Origin: Meghimatium bilineatum
Taxonomy: Eukaryota > Mollusca > Gastropoda > Stylommatophora > Philomycidae
Length of the DNA: 64,000 nt
Assembly (NCBI GenBank): GCA_034231615.1
Contig: CM067312.1
Span: 2,087,001 to 2,151,000 of the forward strand
Direction of reading: 5' to 3'
Shown: piece after piece, positions 22,872 through 33,954 of the stretch
Numbering within the stretch: position 1 is the stretch's first letter
Layout: each line of letters opens with the position of its first letter
The notes under the pieces: model-generated
What the model was told of the DNA's origin: nothing
The model's database searches: none
What the model saw: the letters and a program-made list of their open reading frames with translations, nothing else
Made by a program: the position numbers and the translations under genes

Positions 22872-24108
22872 GGGCGGGATGCAAAGGGAACGCATAGTTC
22901 TAGGCGGACCCAGGGTTAGCAGATAACCAAGATCCCAAATGTATCTCATCGCGGTGCATCCTGGAAACAGAAATACATAAGCTCGAGCTGATTCTGGCCA
23001 AATCATTTGGGGATCGTGTCCGAGAATGTGGAGGTAGCAGATGGAAAGAGATTTGACTGCATTAGAGACAGACATTATCTTTGACACCATCAGCCTCACC
23101 ACATTTATCGACACTGTCGACATACAGTGAAGCTAGTCAGTCTAGTCCGAAACTTGGAGGGGCGGCCAATGTAAAATACACGTAAAGGTAGATGCATGGC
23201 GAGAGACAGATTGATGTCATACTGAGTGCAGTGACACAATAAAAGGGCAGAACAGCGCCAAAGGGCAGTGCGAACTGCAAATAGAAAGTGAAAAGTTCCT
23301 AGGAAAGTGGAACTACAAGCTCCGTCAGCTCGAGACGAGCATCTAGTTACCTGTGCTTCTTATAGGCAGAGACATAGACCCAATCATGGGTATTCGGAAA
23401 AGGAAGAAGACCTAACCCAACTCTGATGTCGAGCCTTCCTAAACCGGAAATATGATCGCAAAGAGAAATGGTTCTGTACACGATGAGCTTAGGCAAAAAA
23501 AAGGGACAACGATGGCAGTCCTGGCCCAACTCTACTGTCAAGGTTTCCTATACCGGAAGTACACTTGCAGAGAGAAAAGGTTCAGTACCTGATGGGCTCA
23601 GGCGCTATTGGGACAAGGTCGCTCAGCTCGAGAACGCCTTGCTCTCAAAAGCGTGGTGTGAGACTTGAACTTGGACAAGGGGTCCACGATGTCGGTGAAT
23701 GACACCTCGGCTAAGAGGGCGAAAGAGCCAGGGTCCAACTCGTCTATTGAGTTCTTCCTCTTAAGGAACCAGGCTCATGGATGAGAAACGGCTTTGTAGC
23801 CGATGGGCACAGGCAAAGTACGTCCAATTACACAAGGCGTTCATAGGCAGTGGAAAACCTCGTGCGAGACAGACGAGAGCAAATGTCGTCTGGGCGAAGA
23901 GTCACCACACACGCGTGTCTGGCGACAGATAGGGAGGCTGTTACAGGCGTGGGTAGCTCACCCGAATTGTCAAGGCATGCCGAAATCGGATGTGCTAGGC
24001 CTACAAGGTGCGTAACGGTGGCACAACGTAATCACGCTCCCGGAGGAAATCGCACGGATTTCCGTGCTGGTTACAATGGAGCGAACGCAAAACAAACAAA
24101 CAAACAAA
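22872..24108 (+). mobile_element. Candidate 1.24-kb retroposon with (CAAA)n tail and 8-bp target duplication
   Basis: A block distinctly richer in GC than its surroundings, ending in GCAAAACAAACAAACAAACAAA. CAAGATAA lies directly before (22864-22871) and directly after (24109-24116). Inside, similar 25-bp phrases recur (GGTTCTGTACACGATGAGCT, GGTTCAGTACCTGATGGGCT, GGCTTTGTAGCCGATGGGCA), suggesting an internal repeat of about 120-250 bp. No RT or other protein was recognised in any frame, so a non-autonomous LINE-mobilised element is the best guess. Confidence 0.5.
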
Positions 24109-24734
24109 CAAGATAATGGTCAGTACTCGATGACACGGGGGGGGGGGAGAGATGAAGTTTAGTTACATGAGACAAGTTCACTGACAGCAGAATACTTTGT
24201 ATAAGATTTATGTAGATGACCCAAGTCTAAATTAGCTTTTGATGGACAGACTAGAACAAAAGCAACACACACATAAATCAAAGGTCAATGCAAAGCAGCA
24301 GTGACTGACTCATTCTACACACAAACCTGCTAAATAACCATCTAAAAGTTAAACAAGGCCATACATACATACAAGATACCAGTAACTATAGGATAGTCTC
24401 TTGACTAAAAATTGTCTAGATTTATTGATGGTTTTTATTGGTTGACTTTTATTGTGAGATTTCATTGGTGGATTTAGAGAAATTAATAATAACCTTGGAT
24501 AGAGAAGAGAAGAAAAAGGGAAGAGAAGAAGTGGAAGCCAGAGAAAAAAGAACAAGAATTTATAACAGAAAATATAAAGAAAATGCTTTAAGGGATTTCA
24601 CTGGCCTAATGGTTAAGCCATTACCTTCTGCTCAAGAAGTTGTGGGTTTTAATCTCACTCAAGCTTTGTTTATAATGTGGATTTCTTTCTGAAGTTGCTG
24701 TGGATTATTGCTTGAAGCTGTGGATTATTGCTTG

Positions 24735-25175
24735 AAGCTGTGGAGTTACTCACTATGAGTGGTACTCTCAGCAGGTGGTGTGTGGTATGAGTGCTGTGGT
24801 GGTCCTCTCAGCAGGTGCTGTGGGGTATGAGTGATGTGTGATATTCTCAGCAGGTGCTATGGTATATGAGTGCTATAGTGGTCCTCTCAGCAGGTGCTAT
24901 GGGATATGAGTGCTATAGTGGTCCTCTCAGCAGGTGCTGTGGGGTATGAGTGCTGTGTGGTACTCTCAGCAGGTGCTGTAAGGGTATGAGTGCTGTGTGG
25001 TACTCTCAGCAGATGCTGTGTGTTGTTAGTGGTGCTCTCAGCAGGTGCTGTGGGATGTGAGTGCTGTGGTGGTACTCTCAGCATGTGCTGTGGGAGTATG
25101 AGTGCTGTGTGGTCCTCTCAGCAGGTGCTGTGGGGTGTGAGTGCTGTGTGGTACTCTCAGCAGGTGGTGTGTCAC
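24735..25175. repeat. About 40-bp minisatellite, 11 copies
   Basis: Units of GTGGTACTCTCAGCAGGTGC plus TGTGGGGTATGAGTGCTGT with single-base and short length variants (39-42 bp). Intron of the ACSF2-like gene. Confidence 0.93.
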
Positions 25176-25404
25176 TTCATTTAGAGGACTAGGGTAGACA
25201 GAGTACAATGAAGTCAATTCTTCACAACTTTTTTATCCTTTTTCTAAAGGAAAATCTCTCTCTTGAATGGAAAATTGTCCAGTTAATGACTGAACCTTAC
25301 AGCTATAATAAGGAATGGTTTACAGCTTTGCTGCATTATCTTCACCTTTTGGCCTGACACATCCAACTTCAGCATAAATTTTATGTTTATTTGACCATCT
25401 ATGA

Positions 25405-26794
25405 AAGGAGTGGGCAAACTGCGGCCCGCGGGCCGCATGCGGCCCGCCATCTGATATTTTGCGCCCTCAAACACATTTTTAAATAAACGAACGATCGTCA
25501 CTGTAAATCTGTTTTAAAAATTAAGTATGTTATTGGCGCAGTTGTCAGTGTCATAAACCTCATCAAATCAAGAAGACTCAATCACATGCAGTTCAGAGCA
25601 TTACTAGACGATCTAGAAACTGAACATTCTGATGTCCTGTACCACCGTACAGTTCGATGGTTGAGTCTCGGAAATTTTTTAAGGAGAGTATGGAATCTTG
25701 AAGAAGAAATAGTAATGTTTCTAGAGAAGGGCATAGATAGAATGTGACTTAAGTGCTAACAAATTGTTGATGAAGAGTGGAAGCTTGACTTTATTCAACT
25801 GAATGTTAAACTTCAGGCCAATGGTTTGTTTGCACATGAAATGTATGTTCATGTCAAATCATTTCAAACCAAACTCTCACTGTTTTCCAGACAAGCAAGG
25901 GAAAACATGTTTTGTCACTTCCCTTTGCTGAAACAAGAAACTATTTCTGATGAAATGAGTAAACAATTTCAACGCAGAGATAGATGTATTGGTTGAAGAA
26001 TTCGGAAGAAGATTCCAAGAACTTGGAGCAGCACTTCAATGTTATCAGTTTTCCTCTCAGTGCAGAAGCTAATAAAGCCACAGAGCACATACAGTTGGAG
26101 TTGCTTTAATTACAAGCCAATCATTACCCGAAGGAAAAATTTAAGTCTGAATGTTTGTTGGATTTCTATGATTCTTTGCCTGAACAATCATTCCCAAACT
26201 TTAAAAACTTTGCAGCTAAATTTTGGTCATAATTTGGATCTACATATATTTTTGAACGGTCATTTTCTTGCTAAAAATCAACAAATCTAAGAATAGGTCT
26301 TTATTATCTTGTTATGCAACTTAAATGCAGTCATGCAAATTTCTACAAGTAAACTTGTTCCAGATTTCAAAGGAATTATAAAATCTTACAAACAATTACA
26401 TACATGTCATTAGAAATTAATAATATCAATAAAGTTGTAACTGTTGTGATTGTATCTGTATGGTGTTTTTTTTTAAATCTTCATTAAAACTATTGATATG
26501 AACCCATATTGTAACTGTATGCAACATAATATTTTTAATAAAATATTGTTAAAATATTTGCAAAATTTTTTATCCATATTAGAAAATATACTGTATAGTG
26601 TTTTGTCTGTTAGAAATGTAATTTATTTCAGAAGTTATCTACATTATGTAAAACTACCTTTCTTTACAATAAAAATATTTAATTGATTACTTACCGAAAA
26701 TTTTAAACAAAAATATACATAATATTATATGTGGTCCTCCAATAGCTTTACAATTTTCAATGTGGCCCTCGGCACAGAAAGTTTCCCACTCCTG
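25405..26794 (+). mobile_element. hAT transposon, decayed, with TIRs and 8-bp target duplication
   Basis: Ends AAGGAGTGGGCAAACTGCGG and (reverse) CAGGAGTGGGAAACTTTCTG form the inverted ends; flanks ATCTATGA (25397-25404) and ATCTATGG (26795-26802) are the 8-bp target duplication typical of hAT. The left end holds the palindromic GGGCCGCATGCGGCCCG, shared with the neighbour at 26933. Inside, plus-strand pieces match the C-terminal half of the GTF2IRD2/DUF4371 type of hAT transposase: LLDDLETEHSDVLYHRTVRW-like, RWLSLGN, LNVKLQANGLFAHEMY. Many stops and an internal loss, so it is dead and older than its neighbour. Confidence 0.85.
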
Positions 26795-26932
26795 ATCTAT
26801 GGGATACATCAACCAACTCCACCCTAATTAGTCATCTTGCATGACATGTATGGTAGCTAAAATTGTTAGAATTATTTGCTCCTCTTTTTGGCCACTGAAA
26901 CACATAAAATAAATGAGGAATATCCTCTATAA

Positions 26933-29337
26933 CAGGCGTGTCAAACTCAAAAAGCACCGTGGGCCGCATAAGATACTTTGAGTATACCAGCGGGCCACAT
27001 CAACAAATCTGAGAAACACTGTAATCTTAATGAATTATATTTAATTAATTTACACGTGTACTACAACAGCTTTATTAAGCTAACGCCCCACAATGCCAAA
27101 TATAACAATTGTAATGCAACATCTATTTAAGAACATTCAATCATTTGTACTCTTTAATCAGTGTTTTGTCCTGAGGTTTGATGCCTCTTTTTCGTGACAA
27201 TTTTTGGTATATCTGGCTGAAATGTATTTGCAGTTCCGACCTTCATCAGGGATGACAAGTGTTCATCGGTCAGCCTTGTTCTCTGAGAAGATTTTGTTAA
27301 TTTCGTGAAGGAAAATAACTGTTCACACACATAGGTGGAACCGAACATTGCGATAATCCTAGTTGAAAACTTTCTGAAGTTTGTAAAGTTTTCAGGCAGG
27401 TATGAATAGAAGCGAGGTATCCCGACTTCTAGATACTTTGCTTTGAGTGTAGAATCAGACTGCATTTCTAATAGCTCCATCTGCAAGTTTTCCTGCTTTA
27501 ACAACATCAAAGCTGAATGGTGCAGAGAATAATGCAAAATGGTATTCAAAAGATGAGAAATCACTAAATCTTTCCTGGAACTCTTTAGGCGACTTTCATA
27601 TTTAGCAAAGGTAAGTACAGATTCAGCATTGACCTGGTTTTTGAGTTCTTTGCAGTTAGGAAAATGAATCAAATTTTCACGTGACAACTGTGTCTTCCAT
27701 AAGCTTAGTTTTGTAATGAAACATTTTATATCGTCGTACAACTGAGTGATGAGTTTGTTTTTGCCTTGTAATTTCAAATTAAGATCACTTAAATGTGCAG
27801 TAATGTCCACAGCAAACGCTAGATCCTGGATCCAACTTTCATCTTTTATTTCATCAGTGTTTTTACCTTTCATCTCCAAAAATAAAGTAATTTCTGGTCT
27901 CAGCAAATAAAATCTTTTCAGCACTTTGTGACACGACAACCAACGGACTGCTGTGTAGAATGGAACATCGGTGAACTGACTATCCATGTCTTCTAATAGC
28001 TGACTGAATTGACGATGGTTGAGAGCATTGCATTTGATAAATTTCACTGTTTTTGTGACCACACTAAGCACGTGATTCAATTTTAAAGTCTTTGAACATA
28101 AATTTTGTTGATGAATAATGCAATGAAAATGTGCAAATGATGAATCTGGATACGAGTTATCAATTCTTGTTCGCAACTTGGCAGCAACACCATTATGTCT
28201 GCCAACCATATTCGCAGCACCATCAGTAGATAAACATACAAGTTTACTCAAATCAAAATCATAGTCATGCAGAATCTGATCGACTTTTTCAAAGATGTTT
28301 TTACTCGCTGTAGTCTCATGCATTGGGATTAGTTCAATTAGTTCTTCATAAATATTAAATTTACTGTCACAGGCCCTAATAAAAACTGCAAGCTGTTCTA
28401 TTCCAATGATGTCAATGATCTCATCAATAGCAGTAGAAAAATGTTCAAATTTGGATGATGCAGACTTCAACTGTTGTTTCAAATCATCTGCCATTTCATC
28501 AATCCGTCCAGCAACAGTATTCCTGGTTAACGAAATATCCTTAAATAACTGTGCTTTCTGTGGGCACACAATGTCAGCAGCTTTTACAAGGCAATACTTT
28601 ACGAAATCTCCTTCACTGCAAGATTTCCCACTCATGGCGACCATTCGGCTGAGTTCATAGCTTGCAGTAACGGAAGCGACATTGGATTGATCTATTTTTG
28701 TAAAGCATGTCTGTTGCTGTATCATGTTAGACTTCAATTCCTGGAGTCTTGAAACACGCATTAAGCCCACAAATTTATCGCAGGATCGATGGTTGGTTTT
28801 ATAATGTCTTTTTAAGTTGTACTCTTGTGGCGTGACAATGCTGTTATTGCATACTAAACAATGTATCTTTATATTTACCATTGCACAAAAATACTGTAGT
28901 TCCCATTTTTTTTTTGAAATACTCGCCTTTCTTCATCAAGTGTCCTTTTCTTCTTAGCTGAAAGTGCTGTAGCCATTTTAAACGGAGTCAGTTTATGCAG
29001 TACTTTATTAAAACAAATAATATAATTACCGGCACGATTCCGCAAGATACAATTTATTATTGTTTTAAAATTTTAACATGGCAATAACAATCTGTTTGCT
29101 ACTTCCGGTCAATTTTGCCAATTGTCATAGATAGAAAACCCTTACTAGCTTAAAACAGCCGTATTGTTTTCGTATACGTGGCACTATGCCAGATTTATGT
29201 TTTATACACCCAGTTTAAAGTATTAAAACTGCAATTTTCGCCATTAAATGAGACAATTGCCGTATTCTTTGTGTGGGCCGCACACGTGCTTGCAAAGGGC
29301 CGCATGCGGCCCTCGGGTCGCACGTTTGACATGCCTG
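26933..29337 (-). mobile_element. hAT transposon, almost whole
   Basis: 2405 bp bounded by CAGGCGTGTCAAAC and its inverted form GTTTGACATGCCTG, with 8-bp flanks CTCTATAA (26925-26932) and CTCTAAAA (29338-29345). GC-rich subterminal GGGCCGCATGCGGCCC is a perfect 16-bp palindrome at 29297-29312. It encodes one long transposase on the minus strand. Only 130 bp separates it from the older hAT at 25405-26794, and the two share subterminal sequence. Confidence 0.93.
27154..28881 (-). CDS. hAT transposase, GTF2IRD2/DUF4371 type
   Basis: 575 codons without a stop. An N-terminal zinc finger (CLVCNNSIVTPQEYNLKRHY-KTNH) for DNA binding is followed by the RNase H-like core: the first acidic site in AIDEIIDI, the second in STDGAANMVG, then the CIIHQQNLCSKTL helix, an inserted all-helical region with AVRWLSCHKVLKRFYLL and LNLKLQGKNKLI, and the C-terminal dimer region with YVCEQLFSF-K, whose glutamate is the third catalytic residue. 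The family start is upstream: MATALSAKKKRTLDEERRVF begins at 28976, and is put out of frame by one base in an A-run at about 28905-28914. Apart from that run, no damage is visible, so the copy is very young. The protein cuts and pastes its own element; related domesticated genes exist in vertebrates (GTF2IRD2, ZBED types). Confidence 0.92.
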   Translation of the reverse strand: MVNIKIHCLVCNNSIVTPQEYNLKRHYKTNHRSCDKFVGLMRVSRLQELKSNMIQQQTCFTKIDQSNVASVTASYELSRMVAMSGKSCSEGDFVKYCLVKAADIVCPQKAQLFKDISLTRNTVAGRIDEMADDLKQQLKSASSKFEHFSTAIDEIIDIIGIEQLAVFIRACDSKFNIYEELIELIPMHETTASKNIFEKVDQILHDYDFDLSKLVCLSTDGAANMVGRHNGVAAKLRTRIDNSYPDSSFAHFHCIIHQQNLCSKTLKLNHVLSVVTKTVKFIKCNALNHRQFSQLLEDMDSQFTDVPFYTAVRWLSCHKVLKRFYLLRPEITLFLEMKGKNTDEIKDESWIQDLAFAVDITAHLSDLNLKLQGKNKLITQLYDDIKCFITKLSLWKTQLSRENLIHFPNCKELKNQVNAESVLTFAKYESRLKSSRKDLVISHLLNTILHYSLHHSALMLLKQENLQMELLEMQSDSTLKAKYLEVGIPRFYSYLPENFTNFRKFSTRIIAMFGSTYVCEQLFSFTKLTKSSQRTRLTDEHLSSLMKVGTANTFQPDIPKIVTKKRHQTSGQNTD

Positions 29338-29454
29338 CTCTAAAAGACATTGCTGTTCAAGTATTGTTTGATTTATATTGTTTGATTTTATGTTTCATGT
29401 TAAGCAGATGTGGTCTATTTTGTACAGAACTAATCTCATACAATATTTAACAAA

Positions 29455-29640
29455 ACAAGCTTCCGCTAAAGGGGCATACAAAGCAGCATCCATCGATCTG
29501 TCCATAACGCACCGAGAGGTCCCCTTCCCCCTGCTCCGGAACACCCTTTGAGGGAGGCAGAGCTCTCAGTGCATCACGCAAATATCGATTTCGCGCCAGC
29601 AGACGCTTTGCTTTTTTTCCGGATCATGGAAGTTCAATTA
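29455..29640. other. GC-rich block of unknown nature
   Basis: About 185 bp clearly richer in GC than the flanks, from CTTCCGCTAAAGGGGC to TTTTTTTCCGGATCATGG, with no open frame of note on either strand. It sits between the hAT element and a low-complexity array. It could be the end of an old mobile element. Confidence 0.3.
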
Positions 29641-29659
29641 AATCAAATCTACTATTAGA

Positions 29660-30285
29660 AAGATGGACTGTTTATTTCAGGATTTATTGACTATTGTTGG
29701 ATTTATGGACTTGATGGATTTTTATTGCTAGATTTTATTGTTGGTTTTATTGACTATTGTTGGATTTTTATTGTTGGATTTATTGACTATTGCTGGATTT
29801 TTATTGTAGGATTGTGTTGTTGGATTTATTGACTATTGTTGGATAGTTATTGATGGATTTTATTGCTTGATTTATTGATTATTATTGGATTAATTGGCCA
29901 TTGTTGGATTTTATTGTTTAATTGATTAACTATTGTATTTTATTTTTGAATTTTTATTGGTGGATTTACTGACCTATTTTTAATTACATGTTTTTTTACG
30001 ATTATTTGATTTTTATTGTTAAATTTATTGACTTTTGCTGAATTTTTATTGTTGGATTTATTGATTATTGTAGGATTTTTATGATTGTTGAATGTATTGA
30101 CTATTGTAGGATTTTATTGTTGGATTTATTGACTATTGTTGAATTTGAATTGTTGGAGTTGTTGACTAGTTGCATTTTTTTACTATTGTTGGATTGATTG
30201 ACTATTAATAGATTATGTTGTTAGATTTATTGACTATTGTTGGATTTTATTGTTGGATTTACTGACTATTATTGGATATTTAGGC
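29660..30285. repeat. Degenerate TTATTG-rich array
   Basis: Roughly 620 bp made of TTATTGACTATTGTTGGATT, TTTATTGTTGGA and similar 20-46 bp phrases. It ends 160 bp before the ACSF2-like exon at 30446. Its low-complexity T and G content points to old slippage. Confidence 0.85.
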
Positions 30286-30445
30286 ACAACGATACTATAC
30301 AACTAATTGTATCAACAATACAATATGAACAGTCAGCTTCTGAATCACAAATAATTTTGCCTGAGTAGTATTTGTGAGACTGGCCCACTTTACCACAGTC
30401 CACTCTACCACAATCAACTAACATGGATATCAAGTCCAAACTTAC

Positions 30446-30594
30446 CCCGAGTGGTACCAATTGTCTGAAATGATGACCTGGCAAGTTCTAGCAGGATCAT
30501 CCCAGTATCCTAACATGTTGTTTGGTCCTCGTGTGCACAGCTCACCTGTTGATCCCACAGGTAACACTCGACCTTCCAGATCAACAATTTTGGC
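30446..30594 (-). CDS. ACSF2: Acyl-CoA synthetase (ACSF2-like) exon, adenylate-binding region
   Basis: Minus-strand acceptor ATTCTCTAG, 149-bp exon, donor GGG|GTAAGT. It reads AKIVDLEGRVLPVGSTGELC, TRGPNNMLGYWDDPARTCQV and IISDNWYHSG, and the last two bases complete GD at the start of the exon at 19981. The stretch GELC-RG---MLGYWDDP-T and W-(H/W)(S/T)GD are the ANL-family A6 and A7 motifs, where the aspartate binds the ribose of AMP. Human ACSF2 has GELCIRGYCVMLGYWGEP and DKWYWTGD in the same order. Phase 0 at its start and phase 2 at its end fit both neighbours exactly. Confidence 0.92.
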
Positions 30595-30708
30595 CTAGAG
30601 AATTGTTAATTTTATTATCAGACATAAATAACATGACAGTTTATAAGAATATGTTTATGAACAAATGAAATAAATTATTAGGATAATAAAATATATTGTA
30701 TCATTTGT

Positions 30709-30894
30709 ACACTGAGATACTTCTATAGCGCATCCTTTTATAACAAACTTCCCTATATAACAACACTTTTCAAAATCCTCAATTACATTTATTCTTTATT
30801 ATTTGTGTTGTATATAGCAAATTTCTGTTATTACATACAGATTTCATCTGTCAGGACCAAGTTGTTATAATGAGATTCCACTGTATTTGTATCT
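30709..30894. mobile_element. Pogo-like MITE, about 186 bp
   Basis: Ends CTGAGATACTTCTATAGCGC and (reverse) CAGTGGAATCTCATTATAAC resemble the TIRs of pogo/Tigger elements. It matches 15418-15600 through most of its length. No coding capacity. Confidence 0.6.
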
Positions 30895-31329
30895 TCTCTC
30901 ATTATCACTAAGGGATGCATATGCCACTAACACAGTCTCTAAACCAGTCCTATTCTGTGAAATTATTAAAATTCTTTCCAGTTTTTTTTTATTGTCAATA
31001 TATGTAGGGTCCTATCCCAAATGTTGCCAAAGACTGAAAGAGGAGCAAAGAAGATCAACACAGTAGCCAGTCATGCATGTTGTAAGAAGCAACTAAGGAG
31101 GTTTGAGGATGGAGTCGGCTATTCCACCTCATAAGTGTATGTCAAAATTACAAAAAAAACATGCCTGAAGTCAGATATGTTGGACCAATAAGTCGCAGAT
31201 ATTGCAGCCATGTTGTAAAAAGTGATGTAACATACTTTATTCTTCAAAATAAATCCTGATGACCAGTGAGACTTGAGAATGAACTCAATAAAAGGTGTTA
31301 TTATATCCTGCTGTAAAACTGTATGCAAA

Positions 31330-31700
31330 TAGTGCTCCCGTGGGATACAGCTAATGAAGTCTTACTGAACAACAACTAACATACTATCACTGTCTGATAC
31401 TCATGTGAAAGCATACACACAGCAATACACAGGATATAATCATATAAGTAACAATACACAGGATATAATCATATAAGTAACAATACACAGGATATAGTCA
31501 TATAAGTAACAATACACAGGACATAATAATCATGTTTTGACCTACAGGCCTTTATCAGGATAAGCGCATAACAACAAAAGATGACCAGTAGAAATGACAA
31601 CACACACAATAAAAATGTCTGAGCGAAATATGGATGCAAGATGTCAGATGGATAGGAACACGATCATTGCCACATATATTTATGTTTTTATGTATTTTCT
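31330..31700 (-). mobile_element. Penelope-like element 3' remnant with a hammerhead-like motif
   Basis: TAATGAAGTCTTACTGAACAACAACTA, CACTATCACT and CAATACACAGGATATAAT match the 3' region of the element at 16573-19169. Within it CAATACACAGGATATAATCATATAAGTAA is tripled (31421-31520). At 31531-31560, minus strand, CCTGATAA-AGGCC-TGTA-GGTC-AAAAC is the best-kept hammerhead-like core in the window, one base off the CUGAUGA box. Coding parts are absent. Confidence 0.65.
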
Positions 31701-33090
31701 GTTCCTATCCTGGCATCTCCATCGTCAAAGAAGTCCCTGGGATCATCAAAAGAGAACACCTAACAACTACTTAGCTAAAAACTCTGGCACAGGAAATGAT
31801 TGCACACAAATGTGATCCTAAACTAAGGACATACATGTGCACAGATGGATCGACAAGGGAGCTCTCAGAAAAAGGAGGAGGAGCCTCTTCATAAGATATT
31901 TTCTTCTTTTCACTATATACCCCTTTAAAACTTGCAGCATCAGGGGGTAGAAGAGAGCTCTCTCTGGAGATGGGTTTTTTTGTGTGCTACATATATGTTT
32001 GTTTTCGTTGACTCCTTTATTTCTGTGATTCATCGTTTGCAATGTCTTCCCCTGGATTTGTATCCATCATGTCTGTATAGTAATACTTTATAAGATATAA
32101 CAATGGAAAATGCCTCAGTAAAGCATTTCCAACAGGAAAGACATGGTCAAACTTCAGAGCAGAAGCCGCGGAATTCCTGCAGGCACTGACAGCTCTAGCT
32201 TCAACAGATCATTCAACACCATCCAATATAGTAATATTCACAGGCTGCAGATCCTTATTGGAAACATTACAATATAGTAATATTCACAGGCCGGAGATCC
32301 TTATTGGAAACATTACAATATAGTAATATTCACAGGCCGGAGATCCTTATTGAAACATTACAAAGCAACAAAAATTAAAACACAATACACAAAATTAGAC
32401 ATCACAAAAAGCTCAAACAACACTCTTCAATGACTACCCATCCATTGTGGTATCATTGAATATCTTATTCAGCGTTCATTCTCAAACTTCCAATAGATTT
32501 CTCTTGCAGCAGGACATTGGGCCTATTCATTTCCAGCAGGATATAGTCCAGAGAATGGAAATGTGTTGTGTCCATATTTTATTTGCGACAATGGCATGGC
32601 ACATCCATCTTTAGCAGTAACTGGAAATTAGAGGGCTGATGCCCTGGCAAAAGCAGGAGGTAAAATGGAACAATTTTGCTATCGTCTGCCATACAGTGAG
32701 GTCATACAGCAAAAATTATACATCACAGTGGAAGAAAGATGTGGATATTTGCTCGAAATCAGACCTCATGTACCAATTTCATAGGCAACAACAGACAATC
32801 ATCTTTCAACTTAGAACTGCTGGCTACAGAGTCACCTGTAGCAGATTAGGGTGGCCCACACAAATGAACGTCCATGCGAAACAGACATACAGACCCCTGT
32901 TAACATATTCCAAGATTGTCCAGAATACAAATAACTGTGAGGCAAGACATGGCCATATTGAACTGAACTAAAGTAAAAACCTTGGGACAGCAACTCTGAG
33001 AAGAGTGGGAGCTTCGTCCTGGTGAATGACCTGAAGATTTAGCAAGACCAAATGATTTCTGAAGACCAAAAAGGAAGAACTAGCCTCATC
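31700..33090 (+). mobile_element. I-group LINE RNase H and 3' end, split by a LINE fragment
   Basis: Plus-strand reading gives the RNase H start TDGSTRELSEKGG at about 31840, continuing after an insertion with NFRAEAAEFLQALTAL, SNIVIFTGCRSLLETL, later GN-RADALAKAGGKMEQ (32610-32670), LPYSEV and the closing PVNIFQDCPEYK. It matches 46090-47990, including the last lines before its end. A short triplicated piece (TAGTAATATTCACAGGC) lies at 32225-32345. It ends only about 25 bp before the ACSF2-like exon. Confidence 0.8.
31900..32089 (-). mobile_element. 190-bp LINE 3' fragment inserted with 9-bp target duplication
   Basis: ATAAGATAT at 31891-31899 and 32090-32098 flank this piece. Its sequence (AGCATCAGGGGGTAGAAGAG, GAGATGG, TTTCTGTGATTCATC) matches the 3' end of the LINE at 12605-14882 (13030-13170). 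Taking it out restores the RNase H reading of the host LINE. Confidence 0.8.
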
Positions 33091-33115
33091 AAAGTTCTAT
33101 TAATCAGCATATCAC

Positions 33116-33223
33116 CTCAACATGATCTAGTACTTTCCCTACAGTTGACACCCTCTTCTCTGGTGCACATTCATCTGTAGACTGGAACGACACAGGACTT
33201 GATTCTGTTGACCCATAGCATAC
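33116..33223 (-). CDS. ACSF2: Acyl-CoA synthetase (ACSF2-like) exon, A5 motif
   Basis: Minus-strand acceptor GTTTATGCAG, exon of 108 bp in phase 0 at both ends, donor GAG|GTGATA. It reads VCYGSTESSPVSFQSTDECA and PEKRVSTVGKVLDHVE, then runs on in frame into AKIVDLEG of the next exon. Y-G-TE is the ANL-family A5 motif that positions AMP; human ACSF2 has VAYGTTENSPVTF and SVGRIMPHTEARI here. Exons for the ATP-binding P-loop and the N-terminal part should lie at higher coordinates on this strand; none was recognised up to 64 kb. Confidence 0.92.
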
Positions 33224-33452
33224 CTGCATAAACAAGTGTTTAATAACAGTATAAACAATTTGACTTGTGTACAAAACTAAACACTCAGACTATCATAAAC
33301 TTTCTATTGTATGACAAGTACACAAATGTTCACAAATAAACAGTTCAAACTTCATTTTAATTTTAAAAACAGAAGTAGAAAAATATAATAACAATAATAG
33401 AACATATGATAAATAACAGTTTTACATAGAGCAAATACAAGATTGAACAAAT

Positions 33453-33483
33453 CAATGTTTCAACCAAAAGGTCTTTATCAAGA
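33453..33483 (-). ncRNA. Hammerhead-like motif, degenerate (Penelope-derived)
   Basis: Minus strand: CTTGATAA-AGACC-TTTT-GGTT-GAAACATTG, the same layout as at 19003. It lies in a small Penelope-like 3' remnant with no coding part. Confidence 0.45.
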
Positions 33484-33822
33484 TAAGAACACACACAAAA
33501 TGGAGCAATAATATTGCAAAATACTACATAGTATTATGTGGTATACCATAAACTGGCAGAAATTGGAATGTGAGAGCAAAATAAAAGAAAAAAATATGTG
33601 TTTGTGAAATTATATAACAAAATGGTACAGCACACATCATGTCGTGCCAAATGGTGTTGGCGATCATATTTCTCCATGTACATCGATCTCTCATATATGT
33701 CTACATCTTTTGTTGTGTAATTATTCAAAGTCATTTAGTAAAAAATGAAGTATAAATCAACCAGTGTAGGGTAACAACCCTAAATAGGAAGTAGGTGGCT
33801 GAGGTAACACTGGTCAAAATGT

Positions 33823-33952
33823 CAAGATATACAAAACTAGGTAGATGTGTTACCAAAGTAAAACATAAAACAACTTAACAACGAGATACAGTTTTGTTAA
33901 GTTGTTTTATGTTTTACTTTGGTAACACACCTACATATTTTTTTATATCTTG
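33823..33952. repeat. Fold-back hairpin, 59-bp arms, 12-bp loop
   Basis: 33823-33881 and 33894-33952 are inverted copies, about 90 percent matched, with a perfect core of roughly 35 bp (GTGTTACCAAAGTAAAACAT plus AAAACAACTTAACAA). Transcribed from either strand it would fold to one long stem. It may be a MITE or a fresh inverted duplication. Confidence 0.93.
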
Positions 33953-33954
33953 TC

